Positions 5,367 to 5,709 of a DNA stretch of 5,709 nucleotides are shown here, piece after piece. This DNA comes from Eubacterium sp. (lineage in GTDB: Bacteria; Bacillota; Clostridia; Oscillospirales; Acutalibacteraceae), in assembly GCA_017543725.1 (NCBI GenBank), contig JAFYFO010000011.1, positions 1-5,709 of the forward strand, in the 5' to 3' direction. Below the pieces are notes generated by a model, which had not been told where the DNA came from, ran no database searches, and saw nothing but the letters and a program-made list of their open reading frames with translations. The position numbers and the translations under genes were made by a program. Within the stretch, counting starts at the first letter, position 1; each line of letters begins with the position of its first letter.

Positions 5367-5709
5367 ATGGGACTTATTAAAGCAGGTGCGGGAGCACTTG
5401 GAGGAACACTTGCAGACCAGTGGAAGGAGTTTTGCTACTGCGACGCGCTTGATAAAGATGTTCTTGTTGTTAAAGGACAGAAAAGAACATCATCACGCTC
5501 ATCAAACACAAGAGGAAACGATAATATCATATCAAACGGTTCGGGTATTGCAGTTGCAGACGGACAGTGTATGATAATCGTTGAGCAGGGCAAGATTGTT
5601 GAAGTTTGCGCCGAGCCGGGCGAATATACCTATGATTCTTCAACGGAGCCGAGCATTTTCAGCGGAAAACTCGGCGAATCAATAAAAGAAACCTTCAAAG
5701 TTATCGGAA
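5367..5709 (+). CDS. SPFH-domain (band 7) protein of the YdjI / virion-core-like type, N-terminal part
   Basis: The first 114 residues are present; the gene is cut by the right edge. AAAGGGGA ends 6 nt before the ATG. The start MGLIKAGAGALGGTLADQWK, then EFCYCDAL (21-28), DVLVVKGQKR (31-40), NDNIISNGSGIAVADGQCM (51-69) and IIVEQGKIVEVCAEPGEYTYD (70-90) match the conserved opening of the YdjI-like proteins as I remember them. These hold an SPFH domain and usually end in a zinc-ribbon-like tail, which would lie beyond the window. In B. subtilis YdjI belongs to the ydjFGHI cluster and helps place the PspA-like YdjF at the membrane, so a part in membrane stress or membrane organisation is plausible. 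There is no signal peptide; the hydrophobic Gly/Ala start could be an amphipathic membrane contact. Family assignment is good, the exact job here is inferred. Confidence -1.
   Translation, partial: MGLIKAGAGALGGTLADQWKEFCYCDALDKDVLVVKGQKRTSSRSSNTRGNDNIISNGSGIAVADGQCMIIVEQGKIVEVCAEPGEYTYDSSTEPSIFSGKLGESIKETFKVIG

Noticed and set aside
5272..5574. 100-codon plus-strand frame starting with TTG at 5272
   Set aside because: It starts upstream of the SPFH promoter's -35 box, has no ribosome binding site, and overlaps the SPFH reading frame, whose conserved protein motifs are clear.
1..5709. CRISPR arrays, insertion-sequence ends, tRNA/rRNA genes, known riboswitches
   Set aside because: No regularly spaced repeats, transposase motifs, clover-leaf sequences or conserved aptamer cores were seen on either strand.

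Overview
The window reads as chromosomal DNA of a low-to-moderate GC Firmicute, most likely an anaerobic gut-type clostridium (Oscillospiraceae/Ruminococcaceae-like). This rests on strong AGGAGG-type ribosome binding sites, near-consensus sigma-A promoters (several with an extended TGn -10), GTG starts, the form of SecA (about 60-residue insert before the [11 protein letters not shown] motif, C-terminal zinc tail) and a lipoprotein signal. The lineage is inferred from motif memory, not from a search.

Layout. (1) 1-158, minus: the first 52 residues of a membrane sugar-phosphate transferase (monotopic phosphoglycosyl transferase) that runs off the left edge; it marks the border of a probable surface-polysaccharide locus. 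Its promoter and an about 80-nt leader occupy 159-274. (2) 383-991, plus: an uncharacterised lipoprotein, divergent from the transferase; a perfect 13-bp A/T dyad lies between the two promoters. (3) 1098-3857, plus: full-length secA with its own promoter and terminator. (4) 4025-5002, plus: a stand-alone DRE-TIM aldolase-family enzyme with a near-perfect promoter and its own terminator. (5) 5095-5208, minus: a 37-residue peptide gene, driven by a sigma-A promoter with both hexamers in perfect consensus and followed by its own terminator. (6) 5367-5709, plus: the first 114 residues of an SPFH-domain protein of the B. subtilis YdjI type, running off the right edge and divergent from the peptide gene.

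The genes look like separately transcribed units, not one operon: each of the six has a recognisable promoter, and five of the six predicted leaders are 35-45 nt long. SecA is housekeeping. The lipoprotein and the phosphoglycosyl transferase are envelope functions, and the SPFH protein belongs to a family linked to membrane stress, so the neighbourhood leans to the cell envelope without forming an evident pathway.

The least explained part is 5040-5366: two terminators, a very short acidic Ser/Thr-rich peptide gene with an unusually good promoter, and back-to-back divergent promoters with a 13-bp palindrome over the peptide gene's -35 box. No CRISPR array, mobile element, tRNA or rRNA was seen.
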